This document shows positions 25,114 through 35,680 of a stretch of 64,000 nt of DNA, one piece after another (position 1 is the stretch's first letter; every line of letters begins with the position of its first letter). A program made the position numbers and the translations under genes. The notes under the pieces are model-generated. The model was not told the origin of the DNA and ran no database searches. It saw nothing but the letters and a program-made list of their open reading frames with translations. Origin of the DNA: Sanghuangporus weigelae. Lineage: Eukaryota; Basidiomycota; Agaricomycetes; Hymenochaetales; Hymenochaetaceae. The stretch is from NCBI GenBank assembly GCA_033182465.1, contig CP137320.1, positions 1,426,001-1,490,000 of the forward strand. Reading direction: 5' to 3'.

Positions 25114-25499
25114 AAGCGAAGGAGATGATAGAACAGATTATAGCACCACGGGACAAGAGGAAGACATGAAAGGACGAAAAAGAATAGCGTGGTCGTAAAG
25201 GTTTAAGTGGTTGAGCGATAGGTGACCATGCTACGTTGTCCACTCGAGAGAGATACAGAAGGCGTCGCGTAGCGTCGCAACGAGTGAAGTCGCCAAGGCA
25301 GGACTCTGAGACTTTGACGACAGTTGTCAGACGAGGTGGTAGTGTGTGGTGAGAGGAAAAGAGATGAGAAGAGTATGTGTAATACTATGTAAGGTAATAC
25401 TGATGTGGGTAAATCACGCGCGCGTGCTTCAAACGCGTCTCATCTCAAGAAGGGTCCGATTTACTTGCTCACTTACCATCATATTCACACATCACTCCA
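25114..25499. promoter_or_regulatory. Divergent Zn2Cys6 / MCMBP promoter region with MCB-like box
   Basis: These 386 bp separate two divergent start codons. On the MCMBP side an ACGCGT box (25433-25438) ends 61 bp before the ATG, next to a CG-rich alternating stretch (CACGCGCGCGTG, 25416-25427). ACGCGT is the classical MluI cell-cycle box bound by MBF-type (Mbp1/Res) factors in ascomycetes. Confidence 0.5.
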
Positions 25500-27593
25500 A
25501 TGGTCTCCGGCTCTCTCGTCGATGCTCTCGTATCGCCATCGGAGGCACTCAAAGACCTATTTGCTAGAGCAGTCGTGGACAGAAAGATTCATGATTTCCC
25601 CATTATCGCCAGGGATCACTTCGCATCCCTGTTTTCCGGCGAAGCGCTAGACCAGGCATGTTGTCTTTCTGCAAGTCAGTCTCTGAGCTTACCATAAGCC
25701 ATTGGCTTGTAGGTGCCTATACTAGACGTACTCCATCCACCAAACTCTTATGCACCAATGTCTTTGGTCAGATTCACTGCCATGGTACAAGACACTTCTT
25801 GTTCTCCGGAAATGTATCTATCCTGTCTTCAAGATTCAATATGTGGAGGCTGGGGATTGGACTCTCTAGTAGAGTTACCAGAAATCTTCACTCTTCAATC
25901 TGATCCGAACATACTCAAGGAACGAGATGTCATCTGGGCTGTCACTATTCCTGGACAAGGTCATTGGTGCGAACAGTCTCGTACCGGTAATGTCGTAGGT
26001 ACTATGGCCTCCAGCTCAGCGAGCTCTGTCGCCAGCACAAGTGTGTTCTTGCCTCCCTCTTGAATAAGGAGTCGCCTACTTAATATGTTGTACATCGAGG
26101 CCCGCAGAGCTGTAAGTCACACAAGTATCCTATTCCCGATTCAGCACATATCGCAGTGTTGCTGAAGGTTGGTTTTCGTCGTTAGATTTTTGTCAGTTAC
26201 TAGGGTTTCCTGATCCAAACACTTAGGTCTACGACAATTCTGCAGAATCATTGAAGCCCGCGAGCTCGCATGAATTCGTTGGTGTACTGACATCAGAATG
26301 GTGAGGCACTCAGCTCTCACTGAACATGCAATCTGATGCAGATGCATGGTTAGTCCTCATTCGGAACTCGGAACTGATGAGTTGGTGCCTACGTTGCATG
26401 TCCTTTTCCATCGCGCATTGCCCAAGACGATGGTTCCAGTCCGAACATATGGCACTGAAGGACAGATAGCTTCCATAGTGCGTGATGACCTGATTAATTG
26501 GACAGCTTCCGAGGCTCTAGGTGGCGACCACGATGCAGCTGAATGGATTCTTCTGAGCTGCCTATCTTCTGTGTGAGTTTAGATTCAGGCATGACGTACA
26601 TTGACTAGAAGATGTTCCTAGCGAATCCCGCAATCCTCCACTGTTCCCGATGTCTATAATACTCTCAGAGTTTCCCAGACCGTCGTATACGAATATTCCA
26701 TCAATTTCCTTTGCTCTGTCAGAAATGCTTCCGTTGCACTTCCTGTTACCGCTCACCTTGGAGCTCCTGCGCGAACGAAGCTTTCTTCCCGAAAGCAAAG
26801 ATGAGGATCTGCATGCTGGTATCTTGCAAGTTCCAATTGATACTACCGTCACAATGACAGAAATTGGCATGGCTGAAGGATGTTTGGAGGAGAAGGGTGA
26901 GTAAGAATGAAATGTCTCATGTCTTCTTTCTGCATGACCCGTCTAGGCCTCGAAAATATCAGAGCACTTCACGAAGTGGTTAAAGCACAAACTCTGCAGT
27001 ACAAGTTCCCTTTCAGCCAGTACTCTTTTCCGACGGACATCAAGTTCATTACCATCACAGATGGCAAGAAAAGTCTCTTTCTTGATGTACGTGCAAATTG
27101 ATAGATCGTTTTCACTTGATCTAAATCGACCCTTACCAGTCCGGAGTCGCCGTTCCGCTTCGATTTGACGGCGCTTCAGACCTGTATAAAGGAAAAAATA
27201 CAATGAGGTGGCCTTCGCCTCAAAGTCTTTCTGCCTTCCGAGAATTCATTGTCCGTGCTAAGACGACGAAGGTCACCATGGAGGAAGGGTTGTCGGAGGT
27301 AAAACACGTCTCATTTGAATGACAAGTTGGGTTACTAAGACAGTTTCTTTAGCATATTCAGAATGAATTCGTACGAGAACGTCAAGAGAAAGCGCCAATT
27401 ACGCCGGATGACCTCGCTCGACGGATGACACTAGCAAGGTAAGCATGTGTATACATCAATATTTCCCACCCTGACATTCTTTCCTTTCAACGCAAGGCTC
27501 ATCGCTATGTCTCGGCTCGAAAGCTTTATCACTCTCGATTCGTGGAAGGCAGCTAAAGCACTCGATGAGCGCAGATTGTCGCGAATATCATAA
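25500..27593 (+). CDS. MCMBP: Mini-chromosome maintenance complex-binding protein
   Basis: MCMBP binds MCM3-7, acts as an MCM chaperone, and is linked to unloading of MCM from chromatin and to sister-chromatid cohesion. The start MVSGSLVDALVSPSEALKDL is in frame with the first spliced exon. Family blocks: SLVRFTAMVQDTSCSPEMYL, KERDVIWAVTIPGQGHWCEQ, LKVYDNSAESLKPASSHEFV, PTLHVLFHRALPK, LGGDHDAAEWILLSCLSS, LHFLLPLTLELLRERSFLP, GILQVPIDTTVTMTEIGMAE, YKFPFSQYSFPTDIKFITIT. The C-terminus is LARRMTLARLIAMSRLESFI with stop TAA 27591-27593. Intron 1 (25656-25712) uses a GC donor (GCATGT) rather than GT, with a normal TTGTAG acceptor; this choice is forced by the conserved frame DQ|VPILDVLHPPNSYAP. 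The gene is complete. Confidence 0.9.
25656..25712 (+). other. GC-AG intron in MCMBP
   Basis: This 57-nt intron has donor GCATGT and acceptor TTGTAG with a TTACC branch-like element. Exon frames on both sides only join as DQ|VPILDVLHPPN if the GC donor is used; using the nearby GT shifts the downstream frame away from the conserved SLVRFTAMVQD block. Confidence 0.75.
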
Positions 27594-27650
27594 TTTGCAA
27601 TCTATTGCATCGTATTCAATTTCTATTGCTCCTATATGCATGTCTTTCTA

Positions 27651-30614
27651 TCATGACATTTTAAGTCCATTCTTCTCGGCTTCCATCCAAAAATCACGTA
27701 ACTCAGCAATGACCTTTCCAAGCACGTCTTTTACACTCGAGACATCGCTTCCACTCCCTTCGAGGTAGAACTTGATCTTAGGCTCGGTTCCAGATGTCCT
27801 ACATCAAGTATTTTCTCAGTCGCATTCCCCTATGTATGAAAAAGGACGGTTTACCTTATGGTCAGTGCAATCTTCGTATCGTCTGATTGAGACTGCACTC
27901 GGAATTGAATCATATGCCCGGACGATAGAGGAAGAAGCGGCTTGTACGTCGATGGATTTCCGCTATCGTAGCCAACAGTAAGGTCTCTGACATTGGTCAC
28001 GTTCAACCCAGCAATGACGGAAGGGTAATTTGCTTCTCCAACAGGTTTTTCCTGAGAGATTACAGTTCATCAAGCACATACAGGGGCGAAAGAGAAGTAC
28101 ACCTTACCCCGTCATATGCACGTAGTCTCGCGAATATTCGATCGATCGTCGGTGGATCATTGCATATGAAGTAGCTATTAGCCGTCTATACCTTAAGTGT
28201 CAGCTGCGATCGAGGCAATAGATTTAAGCACTAAACCTCAAAGTAACCATACCTACAGATGCGCAAATCAGAGACTCTTCAACGAGCGTCTAAGTAATAG
28301 ACTCACTTCTCATATAGTCGTTTCAGATAACCGGACACCCATGAGCCTTCAGAAGCAAGTTTGACTGCCAATTCAGCGAAGAATGCCTGCCCAGTAAAGA
28401 TTGTCCACTGAGCATTGGATAGCTTCTATTAGATCAGACTTACTGTCGCTGAAACGCCGTCTTTATCGCGGATGTCGGTCCCAATCATGAACCCGATTGC
28501 CTCTTCATAGCCAAACGGAACGAGATATCCTTGATTTTCGAGATCTCTTGCCTTGTTGCCAATGTACTTGAAGCCTAGGCCGGGAGAGTTACAATGGATA
28601 ATAGCTACAAGAGTGATGATAAAAAACCTGTCAGTGTTTCAGCAAATGTGAAGCCCTCCTTCCTAGCCATGGCTTCGACCATCTTGGAGCTCACAGTCGA
28701 CGCTATCATGGCTAGTTTGTCTTTGTCAAGTAATGTGTTCATCAGACTGAAATGAGACCAGGATAGATATAGGCATACTCAAAGGCTGTCCTGTAGAGCG
28801 ATAAATCTCCAGACATCTTGCGGCGAAAATCGCTCCGATCTGATCCCCCGTAAATGTAATCCACTTCCCGTTAGCGCTGACAGACAACATCAGTAGCCAG
28901 TAAGACAAACAAATGCCGGTATTACCTTTTCTCAGCAGCAGTGAAGCGATCTGCGTCGGGATCTTGAGCAAGCACATACGATGCACCAAAGTTGTCTGCT
29001 GTTTTTAAAGCCAGGTCCTATGTACATAGTAAAGAGTCGGCAGGATACTCGCTCAATATGAGAGCCACTGACAAGTGTGCCTATCAATATACTCTGTAAA
29101 TCCAAGCTTATCGATCAAAACCTTCGGCAGAAACCGACCTTTCTCTTCGGGGTTCGGGAACACTACTGTAGGGAATTCGGGATCTGGTTCCTGTTGGTCC
29201 TTTACAGGCCGGAAGGCAGGCAAACCGAAAGTCTCGAAAGCCCTGGCGGCGTATACGTGTCCCACTCCATGCTATTAGAATTGATGCTATCTTAGTCATT
29301 CAATGCGGGCATGCAGGACACTTGCCATTGATGTGTTGACAAACTTCACTTTGCTCTGTAAACACAGTTCACTTTTCATTTACATTCAGTGAAAGTTTAT
29401 GATAGGGAATTTGATCAATTATATCGTACCGCGCTGTGCTCAGAGTTGCGAGAGTGGTGAAGTATGATTCGATCATACTTTCAGTTACATCTTCGCAAAG
29501 CTTCGAGGCATCGACCACGCTCGTGTCCCAAGATTGAGGTTCGAGGTTTTTTTCGATGGACTTTGCAATGCCGACATCATGAGGACTTATTATCTCGCGA
29601 TATACGCTCACTTCAGCAATCGACTGCGTTACGAACCGGACCGGACTTACTTGCACGGCATTTTCCCAATAAACCTGTGTGAAATCAAATGATGAAGCCG
29701 AAGATCGAAACCAAGAAGATCAGAGACCAACCTTGTAGCCATTATCTGCCTATTGAAAGTCAATAACGAATTTGGGATCGGAAAGGAGTAAACTACCTTC
29801 GGATTATGACTCGCTAAAGCCTAGTCAAATTTCTCAATATGCATTCCGAAATATGTGCTGCGTACCAGTAATCATGACACCGCAAGCAGCATGCAGTCTC
29901 GAAACCGCGAATGGTACTCTTCACCATGGATCAGGGATACTCATAATCTAAAAAGTACTTCGGCGCACGAACAGAGGTGTGTGGACGAGTCTGCGATACA
30001 GATAGACTCTGAATCCCTTGTTGAGAAAGATCATCGCAACGAGTCTCGCCCATTCTTCCGAATGATATCTATGATCGTGGCCGATGACGATACCTCTACT
30101 TGAAGCGTGTGGAATCTCACGTAGGACATATGAACAAAGTCCCTGCGAGTCCAGACCAAATATGAAGTCAATGCATTACTCAGCGAATCACGCTTATATG
30201 TACTCGATAAGAGTCAACCGACTTGCGAAGCTTGGATGACAATCAAGTCATTCATGCGTGCCCACCCTGCCTCCATCCGTCCTCGAAGGCCTGAACGATC
30301 GGTATCAATGGCCTTTCACAGGTCGATTAATTTGGATTCAAACCTGCCGTTCCAAACTCGATGCGTTTGCTGTCGCAAGTGTGAAGTATTCAGTTGGTTA
30401 CATGAAGGATCGCGTGAATTGGGATAGTACCTCATCCGTCGTTCCAATTCGTCCCATTTGCCACTTGATACGAGGACCTCTATTTCTCGAATAGTGTGTT
30501 CATTCTTGTTCAAGGTAAGGAAACTATCCAGATAACCTTGAGGAATGAAATAGTGATGCATACTTTATCCAAGCGTAGCCAATCCTGGACCGAAGCCTCG
30601 AGTGTGGTGTCCAT
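27651..30614 (-). CDS. Phosphoglucomutase / phosphoribomutase (PGM2-PRM15 type)
   Basis: This alpha-D-phosphohexomutase should interconvert sugar 1-phosphates and 6- (or 5-) phosphates, probably glucose and/or ribose. Exon 1 is [17 protein letters not shown]; then [20 protein letters not shown] and FGTAGLRG. The phosphoserine loop TASHNPK is split by an intron near 29797-29865. Later: [20 protein letters not shown], the Mg-binding loop [13 protein letters not shown] (about 28925-28970), GALFAAR-like helix, [20 protein letters not shown] and [15 protein letters not shown]. The phosphate-binding C-terminal domain has [17 protein letters not shown]. It ends [12 protein letters not shown] at TGA 27651-27653. 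Introns are numerous (at least twelve). The RxSGTExK and ExIGF motifs place it in the PGM2/PGM2L/phosphopentomutase branch rather than classical Pgm1; glucose versus ribose preference cannot be decided. Tail-to-tail with MCMBP, 57 bp between stops. Confidence 0.88.
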
Positions 30615-30865
30615 GTTTATATTGATGAGAATATAAACTGGAGGATTGGAGGTTGGTATCCTTCGTGGCGACTCTGGCGAGTTGAGTTGTCTACCTCTAC
30701 CAAAGAAGATCAGATCGGTTTTCCCCGCGCCGATCCATCCCCGGTTTTGGCATGACTGCCGACCCTAAAGTCACTCTCCAAAACCTTTTTATTTTATTTT
30801 AATTTTATTTTACAACTTCTTTACTTTACTTCCTCTACATCCAGTCCCATCGATCGATCCGTACT

Positions 30866-31886
30866 ATGCCTGCCGACCTTGCAAAGCTTGAGGCTCACCT
30901 TGCAAGCCGCTCGTACATCGAGGGGTGAGTATATGTTCTTCCGTTTGCCTTTATGATGAGTTCTATGTCATGGTCCGTGTTTCCAAGAAGCGATTAGACA
31001 CCGCTGCCAAAACATGCCGATATTTATCTTTTCATGGTATCTGATGCCTGTACTTGTTTCTTATAACTATTCTACTCTCTGCTTCGTACGGGATTCTTAT
31101 CATTTTCTCGCAGTTACACCCCTTCCCAGGCCGATGTACACGTCTTCAAGGCGCTCGGCTCTGAACCCTCTGCCACAGAGTTTCCCAACTCAGCACGCTG
31201 GTACAGGCATATCGCTGCATACAGCACCGAGCATGCATCACTTCCGGGGTCGTCATCCGCAGGCGAGGCTTTCACTGCTGGCGCATCTGCCGCGGCTGCG
31301 CCCGTTGCAAAGGCCGATGACGATGACGATGTTGATCTATTCGGATCTGACGAAGAAGAAGACGAGGAGGCCGAACGCATCAAAGCTGAGCGTGTCAAGG
31401 CATACAATGAGAAGAAAGCTGCCAAACCGAAGACTGTCGCCAAGGTGGGTTCATGCACTATAAAAGCGGAGCAAAAGATTGTGTTCTAAAGACAGCTACG
31501 TCTAGTCTTTAGTGACACTCGAAGTTAAGCCCTGGGACGATGAGACTGACTTACAGAAGCTCGAGGAGGCCGTGAGGTCTATCGAGAAGCCAGGTCTGGT
31601 CTGGGGTGCATCGAAGCTTGTTCCCATTGGCTTCGGAATCAAGAAGCTCCAGATCACGATTGTCATTGGTCAGTAGTTTACCGACGCGCATTTGATCGCT
31701 GACTCTTACTGGAAACAATAGAGGACGATCTTGTATCTCTGGATGAGTTGCAGGAGCAAATCCAGGAGTTCGAAGACTATGTGCAGAGCACAGATGTCGC
31801 AGCCATGCAGAGTAGGTTTCATTACTGTGTCTGGCTACCAAGAAGCAAATTGACTGAGACTTGATTTGTGCTTTGCAGAACTGTAG
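30866..31886 (+). CDS. EFB1: Translation elongation factor 1-beta (eEF1B-alpha, GEF)
   Basis: This is the guanine-nucleotide exchange factor that recharges eEF1A with GTP during translation elongation. Exon 1 ([20 protein letters not shown]) joins [20 protein letters not shown], the GST-C-like N-terminal part. The linker is Ala-rich, followed by the acidic block [20 protein letters not shown]. The catalytic C-terminal domain reads [40 protein letters not shown] and [20 protein letters not shown], ending [12 protein letters not shown] at TAG 31884-31886. Length is about 214 aa, normal for the family. Intron 1 (30925-31113) is 189 nt, about three times the usual size here, and houses a C/D snoRNA. 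The upstream region (30780-30835) is T- and CT-rich, as in highly expressed fungal genes. Confidence 0.95.
30948..31050 (+). ncRNA. SNR18: C/D box snoRNA U18 (snR18), in intron 1 of EFB1
   Basis: Inside the 189-nt first intron of EFB1 there is a perfect C box ATGATGA (30953-30959) and a D box CTGA (31041-31044). Between them is TGGTCCGTGTTTC (30970-30982), 13 nt exactly complementary to the highly conserved 25S/28S rRNA segment GAAACACGGACCA, the known U18 target (A649/C650 in budding yeast). In budding yeast snR18 is also carried in the EFB1 intron, so host and guest agree. The D box lies about 69 nt from the 3' splice site, a typical distance. Weak points: the D' box after the guide is degenerate (CCAAG rather than CTGA), and the terminal stem next to the C and D boxes is poor. 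Exact ends are estimates. Confidence 0.83.
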
Positions 31887-32040
31887 AATTTTAAAACGAA
31901 ATGTATTCTGTAGACAAATGTGACTGATGTATTCCCGAAAGAGGTAGCTCAGAGGGGCATATTGATGATGCGTGTGCTGCCAGTGTGATGATTATTACCA
32001 AATAAGAACGTGTATATTGTCACTCTATTCCTCGCCTATC
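31887..32040. other. EFB1 3' flank
   Basis: Downstream of the EFB1 stop. It is AT-rich, with the last plus-strand ATG before the GID7 start at 31988-31990. No gene is seen. Confidence 0.4.
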
Positions 32041-33022
32041 GTCCTCCTCGCCCCTTCCTCCTCGCTTTCTTTCCTCTTTCTGCCATCACAACTCAGCCGC
32101 TGCCTTAACAGCAGCAAGCCCATCGAGAATAAGCAGTGAAATCGTCTTTTGTTATTGCGCCATCAACGCCGTCTGGTTCCGTCTTGGTCTTGCCTTTAGT
32201 CACAAGCCTTTCGCATTCAGCCAAGCACAACGCATCCGCCTGAGAGCTTCGTCACCGACATTGACGTTTCGAGTGTTCGTCGAGAGGCGTAAGTTGTGGA
32301 TTGAGCATCTACATACAGGAGTAGTGTTCGACACCGTGCCGCGCCGCACCGCATCTGGCTCGTCCGAGCCTAACCAAGTCGTATCAGCACCAGTACAGAC
32401 CACCAGACCACAGATCCCCTTGTGTCTCTCAACACGATTTCGTTGCGTCCGTCACCATTGATCCTTTCACGCATACCGACACCTCTGCTGCCGTAGAGTC
32501 GCAGAGCGACGCGACCCGCTCTATTTCTCCGTCCGTACTCCGTTTCTTCTTATCCATCCTTGACCTTTTACTCATACTTCCCTTTCATTGGTCCCGCATC
32601 TTCTATTCGTCCGTCTCAATTCTCAATCTCTGAAACGACCTTCCATCAAACATTTTTAAGCTCGAGCATCGTCGGCGTCTCAGACGCGATCGGGAGTAGT
32701 GCCTCTGCCCCTACGACGACGACGTCACACCGTAGGACGCGTACCGACTTTGAGCCAGAGAACAATCAGTTTGACTATTCGGAAGACTTTTTTCGTCCGA
32801 GTGCTGCTGCTTCATCTTCAAGTTTTTACCCCTCCGCAGGAGACCAGCAGCCGGCTCGAAAGAGACCGAGACTCGACGATCATACTTCCAGTGCGTCGCT
32901 ATACTTGGTTAATTAGTCTGGTCTCTCATTCTAACCTCGTCTCGTCCTCACCTCTAGCTCGCCCTTACCTCTATAATCTTACTCATCCACCCTCACCGAC
33001 CTTGTCCAAACCATTGCAAATA
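31991..33022 (+). promoter_or_regulatory. ATG-free promoter/5' leader of GID7 with an in-frame upstream exon
   Basis: No plus-strand ATG occurs for 1,032 nt before the first GID7 ATG at 33023; about 16 would be expected by chance. The stretch is C/T-rich. An open frame without any ATG runs from 32497 (after TAG 32494-32496) to 32890. A good GT-AG intron follows, 32891-32957 (donor GTGCGT, branch-like CTAAC, acceptor CTCTAG). Joining across this intron stays in frame with the GID7 ATG. The exon would encode a Ser/Thr-rich peptide ending with the NLS-like ARKRPRLDDH. It is either a long AUG-free leader or a coding exon started at a non-AUG codon; ACG 32509 and TTG 32560 are in frame. Confidence 0.6.
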
Positions 33023-35680
33023 ATGAGACTTGTCGAAAACGACAATAGTGACCAAAGACCAGTGTCCCTGGATTCCGATTCTCCTTTGACTAATATCACT
33101 CCTCGCGACATGTCTGCATCTGACGGACTGTCGACGCTTGCTGCTGGCCAGGTAGCAACTAATGGGAATTCATTCAACTTGGCGAATGGCGGTGGATCAG
33201 CTATTCGTGATGTGGCGGTCCCCGTTGCGAATGGACGAAAGCATTCGAAATCTCCTGATGCTTCCCGAAGCGCCCCGCATGTTATACCACGAGTGCATCT
33301 TCCAGGCACCCGTCTCTTTGAGGGGTCCTGCGTAGACAGACAAGAATTCGTGAGGCTAGTGATCCAGAGCCTGAGAGATGTCGGGTATCTGTGTGTATAC
33401 GTTTTTCATTTGTCAAGCCACAAGCCTAATAATATTTCTTAGGGAATCTGCGTCCACACTAGAAGCCGAGTCTGGTTACCAAATGGAGGCACCTGGAGTC
33501 AGTCAGTTCCGATCGTATGTTTTGAATGGAAGATGGGCAGACGCGGAAAGCAGTTTACCAAGTCTAGGAGTGAATGACGAAGAAAGTTTACGGGTGCGCC
33601 CTACTTGTCGTGTTTTGCTCAGTCAAGATGCTGTAACTTTTCTTCCAGGTCTCTCGATTCCTTATTAGCCAGCAGAAGTATCTGGAGCTTTTGGAGCTGC
33701 AGAGCGTGAATGCCGCGCTTCATGTACTTCGAAACGAACTTGCCCCTTTAAATGTGGACGTCGATGAGCTTCATACTCTGTCAAGGTTCGTTAACAACCG
33801 AGCACATACTATGAATTACTCAGTCTTATTGATCCACAGTCTAATAATGTGCTCAAACGCGGAAGACTTGCGACAACGTGCGAAATGGGACGGGGCGGCC
33901 GGAACATCGAGAAGAACACTATTATCAAGTTTACAACGTACGTATTTCGGCATAATAGCGTGGTGTTTGGCTTACTCATTGGTACTGGTCAGGTTTCATT
34001 TCCCCTTCTATTATGATGCCACAACGAAGATTCGCGGCCCTGATAGAACAAGCATTCGCTTATCAGCGGACGAACTGTCCTTATCATAATACTCCCTATG
34101 CTCCCGAATCGTTCTCTCTCTACACCGATCATCACTGCAGTCGCGAAGATTTCCCGTTACTCACGACCAATATTTTGAAGGAACATGACGATGAGGTCTG
34201 GAATATCAAATGGAGCCATGATGGCCAGTATCTCGCGAGTGCAAGCAGAGACAAGAGTGCCTTCATTTGGCTCATTGGCGTAAGTTTACGCATCGCGATT
34301 ATTATCCTGATGAATCACGTATTCGTTTGTTTGTTTGTTTTTAGAAGGAGATTGAACCAAATGTCCGGGAGTGCGCGCTGGAGAGGAAACTCCGAGATCA
34401 CAACGATCCCGTCGGCTGCCTTGCGTGGTCACCTAATGACACGGTGCTTCTCACTAGTACAGATAGCAACATCAGAATATGGAATGCCAAGGTTTGTTGC
34501 ATTCGGACTTCTTCCTTTTTTTTTTGTCTTGCTAACAATAGCTTCACCTGAAGTCCGGCTTGTGTCTACGTGACCTCGATTCGCATGAGGAGACGGTGTC
34601 TGCGCTGGAATGGCTACCTGATGGGTCAGGATTTCTATCGGCAGGGTTAGATCGCAAGATCATCTTATGGGTAAATTTAGTTCGCTGACTTTTTCCAAAT
34701 CAATTGAGGTTGAGAGTTGAACCTTTTAGGATGCGGATGGCTCTAATAAGGATCTATGGGCCAAGACGAGCGTTCGAGTGACGGATCTTGCGATCGCGCC
34801 TGACCTATCAAGGATGGTCGTAGTTGGGCTCGAGTACTTACCGATGACGAACCCGAAGGCATCGACGCCACAACAGGAAGGGCAAAGTCTTACTGGATCA
34901 GGCGTGGGCTCCCAACAGTCGCTTATGGCGAACACGAAGGAGAATCGCGTCATTATATATGATTACACGACTCGATCACAAGAAGCGTACGTCCGCAACT
35001 GTAATTTGAGTTGCGCTTAACGTAATTCTTCGCCATCCAGATCCGTTCGCTTGGAAGGCGAGCTCACGAGCGTGAAAATTTCTCAAGATTCCCGGTATGC
35101 TTTGATAAACCATGCTCCAGATGTGAGAGTTTCGTTTCCATATACTGCCGACCATCGAAAACAATCCTCACCATCCATGCTTTTTCTTTATTGGTCGCAG
35201 GAGGTGCAATTATATGATCTTGAGTCCGCAAGAATGGTGCGCAAGTTCACCGGGCAGCGACAAGGACAGCATGTCATCCGGAGCTGTTTCGGAGGCGTAG
35301 ATGGAAACTTCATAGTTAGCGGTAGCGAAGGTACGATTATCTTGTCTATATCTGCAGCATCAATGATTGACATGTTTGTAGATGGAAATGTGTATGTCTG
35401 GCATAGGGACACAGGTGTGCTTCTCGAAGTACTGATGGGACATGGCTCTGGGAGTGTGAATGCTGTTGCTTGGAATCCGACGAATGAGCGCATGTTTGCA
35501 TCTTGTTCAGATGACGGGACGATAAGAATATGGGAAAGTCCACACGCGTCCTTATTGAATGTGAACGCTCGCATACTTAGGGTGCCACAAGACACGGAGC
35601 GGGAGAATAAGAAAGGAAAGGCTCGGGAGGCTTCAGGACTGGCTGGTCCGTCGAGCTTGATTTCGGGTCTTTCGGTCTGA
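33023..35680 (+). CDS. GID7: GID/CTLH E3 ligase subunit Gid7 (WDR26-type LisH-CTLH-WD40)
   Basis: This protein is the likely WD40 scaffold/substrate arm of the GID (CTLH) ubiquitin ligase, which in yeast degrades gluconeogenic enzymes. The first ATG gives MRLVENDNSDQRPVSLDSDS. Then VDRQEFVRLVIQSLRDVGYL and ESASTLEAESGY form the LisH segment, and VSQFRSYVLNGRWADAESSL with KYLELLELQSVNAALHVLRN the CTLH/CRA part. WD40 repeats start at HDDEVWNIKWSHDGQYLASA and continue with LAWSPNDTVLLTSTDSNIRI, LEWLPDGSGFLSAGLDRKII, VIRSCFGGVDGNFIVSGSED and VNAVAWNPTNERMFASCSDD. The stop is TGA 35678-35680. About ten short introns. The N-terminus may extend upstream by a non-AUG start. No lesion seen. Confidence 0.9.

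Noticed and set aside
31960-32100. TGTGATGATT downstream of EFB1 as a second C/D snoRNA
   Set aside because: No D box CTGA at a suitable distance and no rRNA-complementary guide recognised.
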